Position numbers and translations under genes: made by a program. Shown here in pieces: positions 16,700 to 29,544 of a stretch of 47,727 bases of DNA. Each line of letters starts with the position of its first letter. The first letter of the stretch is position 1. The stretch is from Bdellovibrionales bacterium (GTDB lineage: Bacteria > Bdellovibrionota > UBA1018 > JADZFF01): the NCBI GenBank assembly GCA_020850015.1, contig JADZFF010000186.1:1-47727 (forward strand), written 5' to 3'. The notes under the pieces were generated by a model. That model saw nothing but the letters and a program-made list of their open reading frames with translations. It was not told the DNA's origin and ran no database searches.

Positions 16700-17686
16700 T
16701 CAGGGCTGATTGATCTTGAAGTTCAAGGTCTCGGCGTAAAGCGTGACGATCACCTTCGCCGTACGCTCCGCGCCCGGGCCAGCCCCCGCGTCTTCGTACT
16801 CGAGCCCGACGATCCCCACGCCATCGAATTCCACGCGGACGAGCTCCTTGGAAAGATTCGGATTCAGGTAAGCTAAGGAGAGCGTGCGCTCCTGGGATTC
16901 GTTCTGCTGCTCGCCGAGGATCGCCTGTTCGTACCATTTCTCGAACTCGCGGGCTTCGCGGGCGGAAACCGTCAGCTTGAGGTTCGAGATATTCACCCCG
17001 GAGGCCTGGAAGCCCGAACCGGCGCTTCCCGAAAGAGTCACCTCAAAAGGATCCATGGCCACGACGCCCCGCTGAGTGGCGCCATTCAGATCCACGCGGA
17101 AGTTCGAGAGAATCCACTGGCGATCGCCCTGCGAGGGCTGGACCTGGGGACAGTTGCCCGACCCCTGAGGCTCGAGCTTGAACTCCTGCCCCACGGTTCC
17201 CACGACGAAGGTGCCCGGCGTCCGGTCCACAACATTCGCGCCAGGAAAGCGCAGGGCGATGGCCCGAGACTGCAGCCAGGATCTGCGGCGAATCATGCGG
17301 TTGCTGACGTCGCAGGTGTAGGCCTCCAGGTCTTTCTGGACACCAGAGCCAGACCCCTGAAAGCTCTCCTGAACCCAGGTCATGAAGGCGGGAGATACGC
17401 CATGCCCGACTCGCAGCTCGGTAGACGGGATCGAAACCGACCCGATGAACTTATCGGGGATCGCGCCGCCCGCGTTCTGCGTCACTACGCCGCCGACGGG
17501 CATGCCTCCGGAAATCTCGCGAGCCGCGCCCACCACAGTTCCACCCAACGCCACCACATAGTTGCTCGCGCCCCCCACCGGACCGGCCGGCTTCTCGTCA
17601 TCGGCGCGTGCCGAGGAGGCGGCGGAAAGGCTCAGAGCGAGGGCCAGGGAGAGCGACAACGAACGCAGGCATTCGAGATTTTTCAT
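16700..17686 (-). CDS. Exported protein with two tandem tail-tube-like domains (tentative)
   Basis: A 328-residue protein with a signal peptide (SLSLALALSLSAASSARA, cleavage near residue 28). Residues about 42-165 and 190-325 look like two copies of one fold. Each has a strand/helix pair (IPSTELRVGHGV, then SPAFMTWVQESFQG; NLKLTVSA, then REAREFEKWYEQAI), a strand pair, and a final strand block. The first copy opens with NYVVALGGTVVGAAREISGG, which fits the start of T4 gp19-type tail-tube proteins. The match is by eye and unverified. Such proteins are normally cytoplasmic phage or injection-system parts, so a signal peptide is unusual. ATG 17686 is preferred over a TTG at 17722, which lies in the upstream hairpin. 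No other tail genes are nearby. Confidence is that this is a gene; the fold call is about 0.4. Confidence 0.65.
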   Translation of the reverse strand: MKNLECLRSLSLSLALALSLSAASSARADDEKPAGPVGGASNYVVALGGTVVGAAREISGGMPVGGVVTQNAGGAIPDKFIGSVSIPSTELRVGHGVSPAFMTWVQESFQGSGSGVQKDLEAYTCDVSNRMIRRRSWLQSRAIALRFPGANVVDRTPGTFVVGTVGQEFKLEPQGSGNCPQVQPSQGDRQWILSNFRVDLNGATQRGVVAMDPFEVTLSGSAGSGFQASGVNISNLKLTVSAREAREFEKWYEQAILGEQQNESQERTLSLAYLNPNLSKELVRVEFDGVGIVGLEYEDAGAGPGAERTAKVIVTLYAETLNFKINQP

Positions 17687-17700
17687 GAGGCTCGGGTACC

Positions 17701-17746
17701 GAAAAGCGACAGAGCGCGCCAACGAATTCCGATGGCGCGCTCTGTC
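17701..17746 (-). terminator. Rho-independent terminator after actF
   Basis: A perfect 13-bp inverted repeat (17708-17720 and 17734-17746) with a 13-base loop is followed, on the minus strand, by GCTTTTC. It lies 22 bases after the actF stop and 15 bases before the ATG of the tail-tube-like gene. It should end the actABCDEF transcript; the T tract is short, so read-through into the downstream gene is possible. The upstream arm overlaps a TTGACA on the minus strand, but no matching -10 box follows. Confidence 0.65.
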
Positions 17747-17768
17747 AATTCAGGAAATACGCGAACCG

Positions 17769-18980
<1,212 letters not shown>

Positions 18981-18992
18981 GACTGTTCTCCC

Positions 18993-19556
18993 TCACCACT
19001 TCTCGAGGCGTTTCAAGTCCTCGGCCGTGGGGTTCTTGGCCCGTTGCAGGACCCGGATGTAGTGAATGATTTCCCAGCGGTGACGCTCCGGGATCTGAGA
19101 GGCGTAGCTCGGCATGAGGTTCTGCCCCTCGTGAATCACGTGGTAGATGCGGCCGTCCGCCCAATTTCGGACCTTGTCGCTCTGGAGTGTGGGCGGCTGC
19201 GGATACTTCGGAACCACCGTTCCGTTCCCCTCGCCGTAGGGCCCGTGGCACACCATGCAATAGATGTTGAAATACTCGCGCCCCTTCTCGAACACGGCCT
19301 TCGTGCGGGAAAGCGGGTTCTTCAACCCTCCCCCCGTGGGTTCCACCATGCCCTTGTAAGGATAAGGCTTGAATCCGCGGGGCACCGTACCCTCAACGGG
19401 GGTGCGCATCGAACCTTCCTCTTGAGCCATGTGGGCCGGAGTATAGGCCATCTGCGGCATGTACTCGAAGGTAGGCGAACTCCGCTCGCTGCATCCCGCG
19501 AGAGCCGCCGCCGCCAGCAGCCCGGCTCCGGTTCCAATCCACGCAATACGTTTCAT
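18993..19556 (-). CDS. actE: Alternative complex III subunit ActE, lipoprotein cytochrome c
   Basis: A 187-residue lipoprotein: signal peptide with lipobox LAGC, lipidated Cys22. A monoheme class I cytochrome c domain follows, with CMVCH at 100-104 and probable distal Met148 (GQNLMPSYASQIP). This is the ActE subunit, which passes electrons from the complex to the oxidase or soluble cytochrome c on the periplasmic side. ATG 19556 is chosen: it starts two bases after the actD stop and has AGGAAGGG upstream. A GTG at 19568 inside actD is possible but is poorly placed relative to that site. The length fits the family. Confidence 0.93.
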   Translation of the reverse strand: MKRIAWIGTGAGLLAAAALAGCSERSSPTFEYMPQMAYTPAHMAQEEGSMRTPVEGTVPRGFKPYPYKGMVEPTGGGLKNPLSRTKAVFEKGREYFNIYCMVCHGPYGEGNGTVVPKYPQPPTLQSDKVRNWADGRIYHVIHEGQNLMPSYASQIPERHRWEIIHYIRVLQRAKNPTAEDLKRLEKW

Positions 19557-19558
19557 GA

Positions 19559-20119
19559 TCAGAACCACCCTTCCTCGGCTACCACGCGGACGTCCTGAGC
19601 CCCGATGCTCTTCAGGAAGCTCGTGATCTCCGACTCGTCGAATTTTTTGCCGCCCGCCGGAGCCGCGCCGCCGCAGGGGGCCTCGATCATCACGGCGAAG
19701 CGGTCGCGCGTGATGGCGGGATCGAATGCCCGTTTCTTAACATTGGGCAGCCGGCAGCCCAGGATCAGCGCCACGACCGTCGACACGCCCGCGAAAAGAA
19801 TCGTGAGCTCGAAGATCACCGGCACCCATGCCGGGACCGAGTTGAAGGGTTTCCCTCCCACGTTCACGGGCCAGCTCTGCGAGGAAGTCCACCACTGAAG
19901 GAGGTACCCCAGAGTAACGCCCGTAAGGCCCCCCCCAAAGGTCACATAAGGCAACCAGGACCGGCGTAGGCCCATGGCCTGGTCCAGCCCGTGGACTGGA
20001 TAAGGACTGAAGGCATCGAAGGAGAGATACTGCGCATCCTTCACCTTAGCGGCCGCCTGAAGCAAGGCCCTCTCATCACTGAAGAAGCCGACGATACCGG
20101 CCGTGTTCTTGCCCGCCAT
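19559..20119 (-). CDS. actD: Alternative complex III subunit ActD (DUF3341)
   Basis: A 186-residue protein with two central membrane helices (about residues 57-76 and 100-122) joined by a periplasmic loop containing WPVNVGGKPFNS, a DUF3341 signature. The N-terminal domain has GIVGFFSDERALLQAA and the FDAFSPYPVHGLDQAMG segment typical of ActD. It carries no cofactor and links the membrane and peripheral parts of alternative complex III. It starts one base after the actC stop. Its stop is two bases before the actE start. Confidence 0.93.
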   Translation of the reverse strand: MAGKNTAGIVGFFSDERALLQAAAKVKDAQYLSFDAFSPYPVHGLDQAMGLRRSWLPYVTFGGGLTGVTLGYLLQWWTSSQSWPVNVGGKPFNSVPAWVPVIFELTILFAGVSTVVALILGCRLPNVKKRAFDPAITRDRFAVMIEAPCGGAAPAGGKKFDESEITSFLKSIGAQDVRVVAEEGWF

Positions 20120-20120
20120 A

Positions 20121-24675
<4,555 letters not shown>

Positions 24676-24700
24676 AAGGTCGTCCCTCTGAAGAAGAAAT

Positions 24701-25306
24701 TTAGTAGTGGCAGGTGCTGCACTGATAGGGCGCCAATTCGCCCGGGTGCGCAGGATCCGCACCCGGCTTCGCCGCGGAGAGCACTGATGAGCTCACGTCC
24801 ATTCCGCGATGGCACTGGAGGCACCAGCCCATCGAGAGCGCACCCACTTGCCGAACCTTTTCCATCTGCCCGACATCGCCATGACAGGCCTTGCAGTCCA
24901 GCCCCTTGCGGACGTGGGCCTGATGGTTAAAGCGGGCATGATCCGGAAGACGGTGAACCCTGACCCACTCGATCGGTTTCTTCTCGTCGTAGTGCTTCTT
25001 GATCTGCTGAATCCAGGGGCTCTCCGCCTTCACCACGCGATGGCAGTTCATGCAGACGCTCACCGAGGGCACGGTGGCGTGCCGCGACTCGGTCACCCCG
25101 ACGTGGCAGTACCGGCAGTCGATCTTGTGCGTTCCCGCATGAAGCTTGTGACTGAATGGGATGGGTTGCTCAGGGGCATAGCCCTGGTTGGAAGCGGTCG
25201 GAAACACATACACGACGCCAGCGCCGACAAGCGTCAACACCAGGCACGCCACGAGTGCGCCTGCGATTTTCTGACCCACCGACAGCTGACCGAAGTTCCC
25301 CAGCAT
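24701..25306 (-). CDS. actA: Alternative complex III subunit ActA, pentaheme cytochrome c
   Basis: A 201-residue protein with one N-terminal membrane helix (about 14-34) and five CxxCH motifs at 64-68, 85-89, 138-142, 162-166 and 196-200. It is the multiheme cytochrome of alternative complex III, facing the periplasm. Additional His residues (SHKLH, NHQAH) are placed to give bis-His ligation. ATG 25306 gives a normal membrane anchor; a TTG at 25333 is the alternative. It leads the actABCDEF operon, 25 bases before actB. The 161 bases upstream (25307-25467) should hold the promoter; the best pair I see is weak (TTGAAT, 17 bases, TAAGAC, minus strand, near 25450). Confidence 0.95.
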   Translation of the reverse strand: MLGNFGQLSVGQKIAGALVACLVLTLVGAGVVYVFPTASNQGYAPEQPIPFSHKLHAGTHKIDCRYCHVGVTESRHATVPSVSVCMNCHRVVKAESPWIQQIKKHYDEKKPIEWVRVHRLPDHARFNHQAHVRKGLDCKACHGDVGQMEKVRQVGALSMGWCLQCHRGMDVSSSVLSAAKPGADPAHPGELAPYQCSTCHY

Positions 25307-25467
25307 GAAGCATGTCCCGTCTGGTGCCCGCAACCTAGGAGAACTCGGCCCTCGCTTCCTCCCCGCGGAAGATCGGGCGCAGAGTATCGAACGTCTCCTC
25401 AGTTGAACGTTTCGATTGGATGAATTCCTAAAGTCTTAACCCGCACCTGCAGTCCATTCAACGGATT

Positions 25468-25824
25468 TTATTGGGCGCTGACGCCGGTCGGACATGCCGC
25501 CCTTGCCGGGCACTCCGAACATCGCGGCGTCTTCACGAAACAATGCGTGGCGGAAAGACGCTCAAGCGACGCGAGAAGGATCGGCGCATCGCGTCCCGGA
25601 CCGAGGGTTCGAAGCGCATCGGGTACGGCCACGTCACCCACATCCGCGGCCACGAGCTCGAGCCGCCGGGCCACGCGCGCCAGGCCGGCGACCGTATCGA
25701 ACGCGATGAGCCTGAGCGTCTCGAAGGCGCGCGAACGCGGATTCAGGTTCGGCGTGGCTCGCACGGATTTCCGCGATTTTCGGCGGGACGGTGCCTTCAC
25801 CCGCGACAAACGTTTCCTTTTCAT
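25468..25824 (-). CDS. Truncated endonuclease III-like protein with an iron-sulfur cluster loop
   Basis: A 118-residue protein. Residues 1-25 are Lys/Arg/Ser-rich. Residues 36-112 resemble only the C-terminal half of endonuclease III/MutY-type HhH-GPD glycosylases: IAFDTVAGLARVARRLEL aligns with the family's VDTHVxRVxxRLGL segment, keeping the catalytic-type Asp43. The loop Cys95-x6-Cys102-x2-Cys105-x5-Cys111 is the exact spacing of the family [4Fe-4S] cluster. The N-terminal six-helix part and the helix-hairpin-helix motif (LPGVGxKTA) are absent, and no remnant of them is found upstream. It could be a decayed glycosylase gene or a small DNA-binding iron-sulfur protein. The intact Cys set favours a maintained function. 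ATG 25824 directly follows a G-run; an internal start is possible. Confidence 0.6.
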   Translation of the reverse strand: MKRKRLSRVKAPSRRKSRKSVRATPNLNPRSRAFETLRLIAFDTVAGLARVARRLELVAADVGDVAVPDALRTLGPGRDAPILLASLERLSATHCFVKTPRCSECPARAACPTGVSAQ

Positions 25825-25866
25825 CCCCCCAGGATGAGCGAATCGGGACGGACTGTCGATGAAAGC

Positions 25867-26235
25867 TTAGCGGTCGTATTCCAGGCGCGCGGCGGCGCCC
25901 TGGTAGCAGGCGGCGTACTGATCGGAGTTCGTCGCCGCGTGCTCGGCATACTGCTCGAGCGAGGCTCCGGGCGCGGGCAGGCTCACGCCGCCGTCGAGGT
26001 ACGGGCAGTGACTCCCGCCGACGTAGCAGTCCCGGCAGGCCTTGTCGGCGTCGATCAGATTGCCCTTTTCGCCCGCGATGGTGGCGCCCACGATGCAAGC
26101 GCGGCTCTCCTCGGGACGCGGGAAGTGGCTTCGGCAGTTCCGGCTGATGTCCTCATGACTGCAACCAGCGGAGGCCAGGAGCAGGCCAAAGTAGATGGCG
26201 GCCAGCATTTCCGGTACCCAGGTCTTGCTCGTCAT
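25867..26235 (-). CDS. Cys-rich small lipoprotein, unknown
   Basis: A 122-residue lipoprotein with lipobox ASAGC (lipidated Cys25). The mature part holds six more Cys (34, 47, 67, 70, 77, 110), enough for three disulfides, one pair being a CRDC motif. No family is recognised. ATG 26235 has GGGAG seven bases upstream. It is transcribed from a well-formed sigma-70-type promoter with an inverted repeat over the start region (26275-26314), so it is probably expressed on its own and may be regulated. The truncated endonuclease III-like gene follows 42 bases downstream on the same strand. Confidence 0.7.
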   Translation of the reverse strand: MTSKTWVPEMLAAIYFGLLLASAGCSHEDISRNCRSHFPRPEESRACIVGATIAGEKGNLIDADKACRDCYVGGSHCPYLDGGVSLPAPGASLEQYAEHAATNSDQYAACYQGAAARLEYDR

Positions 26236-26274
26236 GGCGGAACACTCCCGATCACTGGTTTTGGATCCTTGCTT

Positions 26275-26314
26275 TAACGCATAGCGTTATAGCCGGATTG
26301 GGCCACTCTGGCAA
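26275..26314 (-). promoter_or_regulatory. Sigma-70-type promoter with an operator-like inverted repeat
   Basis: On the minus strand TTGCCA (26314-26309) is followed after exactly 17 bases by TATAAC (26291-26286); each box matches consensus at five of six positions. An inverted repeat, TAACGC-ATA-GCGTTA (26275-26289), overlaps the -10 box and the expected start near 26279, where a repressor would block initiation. It precedes the Cys-rich lipoprotein gene, leaving a leader of about 44 bases. The regulator is not identifiable here. Confidence 0.6.
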
Positions 26315-26322
26315 CCCATGAC

Positions 26323-26622
26323 TCAGAGGGATCGAAGGAGGTCTTCGGCGGGGGTGGAGAGCTTCTTTTTCTGATTACAGGGGCGGCAGGCAGGAACCAG
26401 GTTGCCCTTTGTGCTTGTCCCGCCCCGAGCCACGGGCACTACGTGGTCCATGGTCAGCTCTCCGGGAACCACCTTCTGCTCGCAGTAGTGGCAGATGCCC
26501 CGATTCACTTGCGAAATCCACCAATTAGACCGCTTGAGCTCGCGGGCTTTGTCTCGTTCCCGGCGGACCCGTGCCGGATCGGTATGGGAGGGGTCTAGAT
26601 GAAAGAAGGGGGTCGATTCCAC
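26323..26622 (-). CDS. HNH endonuclease-domain protein
   Basis: A 99-residue protein. Residues 1-40 are charged and helical; residues 41-90 are an HNH nuclease domain. It has a structural zinc site of Cys44/Cys47 (CHYC) and Cys79/Cys82 (CRPC), the metal-binding core D59-H60 in the TMDHVVPVARGG segment, and the following N-x-x-P and CNQKK segment. Stand-alone HNH proteins of this size include phage packaging-associated nucleases and housekeeping proteins; nothing here points to a phage. The start is a GTG with AGGAGGG immediately upstream, spacing slightly short. Its stop lies only 9 bases upstream of the lipoprotein promoter. Confidence 0.85.
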   Translation of the reverse strand: MESTPFFHLDPSHTDPARVRRERDKARELKRSNWWISQVNRGICHYCEQKVVPGELTMDHVVPVARGGTSTKGNLVPACRPCNQKKKLSTPAEDLLRSL

Positions 26623-26728
26623 GCCCTCCTTATTAATGGACTAGAAGCGTCGCATCAAGCCTTCCCTTTCACCCTGTACTTACAGGACTTTTACCTCTGA
26701 GTCCGGCTCAGCGGGCGACCCTGGGGGC

Positions 26729-27472
26729 ATGTCAAAATCCTTTGTCCGGCAGACCGACTGGTTCAAATCCATCCCGTTCCTCGCTCTGCATGCCGCGGCG
26801 GTCGTGGGGGGATTCCTGGTGGACTGGACCTGGGGTGGGATTGCCCTCTGCGCGGGTCTCTACTACCTCCGCATGTTCGCGATCACGGCGGGATACCACC
26901 GGTACTTCTCACATCGCACCTACAAGACGGGCCGGGTGTTTCAGTTCCTGATGGCCGGGTTGGGCAGCTCGGCGGTTCAGAAGGGCGTGATCCACTGGGT
27001 CGCGCACCACCGGCACCACCACCAGTTCTCGGACCAGCCCGAGGACATCCACTCGCCCGTGCAAAGCGGTTTCTGGTATTCGCACATCGGCTGGATCATG
27101 GGCAGGAGCACGGAAGCCAAGCGCTGGCACCTGACGCCCGCGATCTTCCTGGCTCTGCTGCTGCTCGCGGCCGGAGGTTGGAGCGCGTTCTACTTCGGGT
27201 TCGTGTTGAGCACGGTTGTCCTCTGGCACGGAACCTTCACCATCAACTCCCTTTCGCACGTCTTCGGCCGGAAGCGGTACCGGACCACAGACGAGAGCCG
27301 CAACAATTTCTGGCTGGCCCTGCTCACCATGGGCGAGGGTTGGCACAACAACCATCACACCTACCAGAGCAGCGCGAATCAGGGCTTTTGCTGGTGGGAG
27401 CTCGAGGCGCGCCGCGTGGATCGGATCCCTCTCGGCGCGGAAAGCGCGCCGGAGACCGTCAGAGCGGGATAA
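26729..27472 (+). CDS. Acyl-CoA/acyl-lipid delta-9-type fatty acid desaturase
   Basis: A 247-residue membrane di-iron desaturase. All three histidine boxes are present: HRYFSH (57-62), HHRHHH (93-98) and HNNHH (206-210), preceded by WH as in stearoyl-CoA/delta-9 desaturases. Two pairs of membrane helices lie near 16-50 and 135-170. It would introduce a double bond in saturated acyl chains using O2 and a separate electron donor. It is shorter than eukaryotic enzymes, matching bacterial ones, and has no fused cytochrome b5. Its 3' end overlaps the convergent MBL gene by 14 bases. ATG 26729 follows a GGGGG tract. Confidence 0.92.
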   Translation: MSKSFVRQTDWFKSIPFLALHAAAVVGGFLVDWTWGGIALCAGLYYLRMFAITAGYHRYFSHRTYKTGRVFQFLMAGLGSSAVQKGVIHWVAHHRHHHQFSDQPEDIHSPVQSGFWYSHIGWIMGRSTEAKRWHLTPAIFLALLLLAAGGWSAFYFGFVLSTVVLWHGTFTINSLSHVFGRKRYRTTDESRNNFWLALLTMGEGWHNNHHTYQSSANQGFCWWELEARRVDRIPLGAESAPETVRAG

Positions 27473-28454
27473 CCATCCCTTCAGTGGCGAAGGACCACTC
27501 CACCTCGTGGATCTTCTTTCCCGCGCGCTTGGCGGCGCGAAGCTGGCTGTCGTAGTAGCGTCGGGCCTCGGCTTCCGCCTCCGCGATCTTCTCGTCGGAC
27601 GAAGCGGGGTCGTGGTGCATGAACAACATGCGCTTCACGCCCTCCCGCATCGCGAGGTCGAGCCCGATCGAGGCCGCCGCGTGGCCCCAGTCGATCTTCT
27701 CGATCGTCTCCATGAGGGTGTACTGAGCATCGAACACCATGAGATCGACGTTCTGGTAGAGAGGCAGATCGGGACCGAGCTCCTCCGGCGTGACCCGTGA
27801 CGCCTCCGTATCCACGCAATGCGCATAGGCCATCCCCTCCCGCTCGAACCGGAAACCCCAGCAGGGATCGGGATGGTCGAGCTGATAGGGCGTGGCCATC
27901 AGATCCCCGAAGGCCTTCGGCTTTCGCGGCTCCAGCCGGTGGAAACTGATCTCGGCCCCGAGGTACTCGAAGGGCACCGGGAAGAACGGCTTCTTGAAGA
28001 TGGTGCGGATGACTTCTTCCAGCTCTGGCTGCACGGCGTAGAAATGGATCTTGTTCCCGGGGATGAAGATCGGAACGAAGAACGGCAATCCTATCAAGTG
28101 GTCCCAATGGAAATGGGTGAACAGTATGTGGACTTCCCCCTGACCCTTGCCGCAAGGGCCCCTCAACAGCTCATATCCGAGCGGGCGGATCCCGCTTCCG
28201 CCGTCGATGATCGCCCGCTGCTGGGCCGCCCGCACCTCGATGCACGGCGTATTGCCGCCGAATCCTCCGTAGAGATGCTGAGGAAGCGAGGCGAGAAAAG
28301 GCTCGACGTGATCGAGCGAGAGCGCCGACTTTTTTCCCATGCCGGACTCAGCGAAGCGCGTCACCACATCCTTCATCCGAGCGCGCATCGCATCCGGGGT
28401 GTGAGGCGAAGGCAACGAGCCTCGGGCACCCCAGATCTTAATATCCATCGCCAT
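27459..28454 (-). CDS. MBL-fold metallo-hydrolase
   Basis: A 331-residue metallo-beta-lactamase-fold hydrolase. It starts with the IWGARGSLPSP segment and has the glycine-rich GGNTPCIEV (66-74) and the metal motif THFHWDHL (113-120: H-x-H-x-D-H). Later His and Asp residues (HCVDTE, FDAQYT, HHDP) supply the remaining ligands. This subgroup resembles cyclic-nucleotide phosphodiesterase-like MBL proteins seen in two-component contexts; the substrate is not known. ATG 28454 is chosen because it sits exactly where transcription should start from the promoter at 28461-28490; ATG 28448 is two codons further in. No Shine-Dalgarno is seen, so the mRNA may be leaderless. Upstream open frame is rejected as it would cross that promoter. 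Confidence 0.87.
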   Translation of the reverse strand: MAMDIKIWGARGSLPSPHTPDAMRARMKDVVTRFAESGMGKKSALSLDHVEPFLASLPQHLYGGFGGNTPCIEVRAAQQRAIIDGGSGIRPLGYELLRGPCGKGQGEVHILFTHFHWDHLIGLPFFVPIFIPGNKIHFYAVQPELEEVIRTIFKKPFFPVPFEYLGAEISFHRLEPRKPKAFGDLMATPYQLDHPDPCWGFRFEREGMAYAHCVDTEASRVTPEELGPDLPLYQNVDLMVFDAQYTLMETIEKIDWGHAAASIGLDLAMREGVKRMLFMHHDPASSDEKIAEAEAEARRYYDSQLRAAKRAGKKIHEVEWSFATEGMVIPL

Positions 28455-28460
28455 AAGATT

Positions 28461-28490
28461 AGTATATTTAGCCACTTCCCCATTCAGCAA
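28461..28490 (-). promoter_or_regulatory. Promoter placing the start at an ATG (leaderless-type)
   Basis: On the minus strand TTGCTG (28490-28485) is followed after 18 bases by TATACT (28466-28461, five of six consensus matches). The A of the MBL ATG (28454) is the seventh base after the -10 box, the usual place of transcription start. The gap between box and ATG, AATCTT, holds no ribosome-binding site. Confidence 0.5.
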
Positions 28491-28563
28491 GCCGAGTCTG
28501 CATCTATTGGATCGCAATGCTCGGCTGGGTTGGGGAACAACCGTCAAGGAGTCACCACTTTCG

Positions 28564-29034
28564 ATGAAGCGCGGACGCCCCAAGGGCCGTTCCACTGACG
28601 ATCGGTCTTTCGGCCCCCTGGCGGACCTCATCCGCTCGGCCCGCCTGAGGCGGGGGCTGGGCCTGCTGGACGTGGCGAAGGCCTGTCAGTGCTCGGTGCA
28701 GTTCATCTCGAACATCGAGCACGGGCGCGCGCCGCTCCCCTGGGAAAAAGCGCCTCGCCTCGCCCGCGTCCTGGGGCTCCCCGTGGAGGAACTGCAGGCC
28801 GCCAATCTTTCGGTCCGCGCGGACTTCCAGGGCTTCGTTTCGAAGGGAAAGTCCGCGGAAACCGCTCCGGCCGTGCACGCCGCCGAGCTGCTGGTCAGGC
28901 TGAGGAGCTCAGACGACGAGCTTCGCGACCTGCTTTCTCGGTACGCCTCGGCTCCGGAATCGGCGAAGAAGCGGTTTCTGAGCTCCGCGCGGCGGATCCT
29001 GGCCGGCGAAGCCGACGCTCAGGCTCGATCGTAG
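28564..29034 (+). CDS. XRE-family transcriptional regulator
   Basis: A 156-residue DNA-binding protein. After a basic, AT-hook-like start (KRGRPKGRS), residues about 18-76 form a Cro/CI-type helix-turn-helix (LADLIRSARLRRGL, then DVAKACQCSVQFISNIEHG). The C-terminal half is helical without a recognised sensor domain. ATG 28564 is preferred over the upstream 28507 because AAGGAG lies 12 bases before it. It is divergent from the MBL gene, so it could regulate that gene or itself; this is inference. The RGRP motif is a minor-groove binding element in other proteins. The 3' end overlaps the convergent folA by 16 bases. Confidence 0.87.
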   Translation: MKRGRPKGRSTDDRSFGPLADLIRSARLRRGLGLLDVAKACQCSVQFISNIEHGRAPLPWEKAPRLARVLGLPVEELQAANLSVRADFQGFVSKGKSAETAPAVHAAELLVRLRSSDDELRDLLSRYASAPESAKKRFLSSARRILAGEADAQARS

Positions 29035-29498
29035 GTGAGAAAAGTGAAGGCGGGCTCGCCGGAGTGCGCCTCGCGAGCGGTTTCGCGAAACATGCCCGGG
29101 GGGATTTCCGGGAACCAGGCGTCGCCCTCGATCCTAGCGTGCACCAAGGTCAGATGGATGCGATCCGCGAGCGGCAATGCCTGCCGGTACACTTCTCCCC
29201 CGCCGATGACATACACCCAGGGATTCGACCCGGGCACCGCCGCCAACGCGTTCTCCAGCGATGTGTGCACGCTCGCTCCAGAAACCACGTAGCCGGGCCG
29301 CCGGGAGATGATCAGGTGCTCGCGTCCTGGAAGCAGGCGGCCAATCGACTCGAATGTCTTGCGCCCCAGGAGGACGGGCTGCCCGATCGTGAGCTCCTTG
29401 AAGCGCCTGAGGTCCTGCGGCAGGCGCCACGGAAGTGCGTTGTCGCGGCCGATCACCCGGTTTTCTGACATGGCGGCGACCAACGCGATCTTCGGCAT
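29019..29498 (-). CDS. folA: Dihydrofolate reductase
   Basis: A 159-residue enzyme reducing dihydrofolate to tetrahydrofolate with NADPH. The expected landmarks are present: KIALVAAMSENRVIG, LPWRLPQDLRRFK with the active-site Asp, VLLGRKTFESIGRLLPGR, and VIGGGEVYRQALPLADRIHLT. The length matches the family. ATG 29498 is chosen because the eleven residues upstream in frame are not part of the family. ThyA, which generates its substrate, is 1.9 kb away on the same strand, with a divergently oriented pair in between. The gene overlaps the XRE gene at its 3' end. Confidence 0.95.
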   Translation of the reverse strand: MPKIALVAAMSENRVIGRDNALPWRLPQDLRRFKELTIGQPVLLGRKTFESIGRLLPGREHLIISRRPGYVVSGASVHTSLENALAAVPGSNPWVYVIGGGEVYRQALPLADRIHLTLVHARIEGDAWFPEIPPGMFRETAREAHSGEPAFTFLTYDRA

Positions 29499-29544
29499 CA
29501 AGGAGCTTCTACCACAAAGCCATGAGCTCATTTAGGATAGGGCG

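Noticed and set aside
16700-17686. Prophage or injection-system locus
   Set aside because: Only one tail-tube-like gene, with a signal peptide; no sheath, baseplate, spike, ATPase, portal or integrase in the window.
25468-25824. Frameshifted full-length endonuclease III gene
   Set aside because: No N-terminal or helix-hairpin-helix remnant in any frame upstream to 26235, which is occupied by the lipoprotein gene.
29522-29531. ATGAGCTCAT palindrome upstream of the lipoprotein at 29545
   Set aside because: Only ten bases, common by chance; no second half-site or repeat copy seen.
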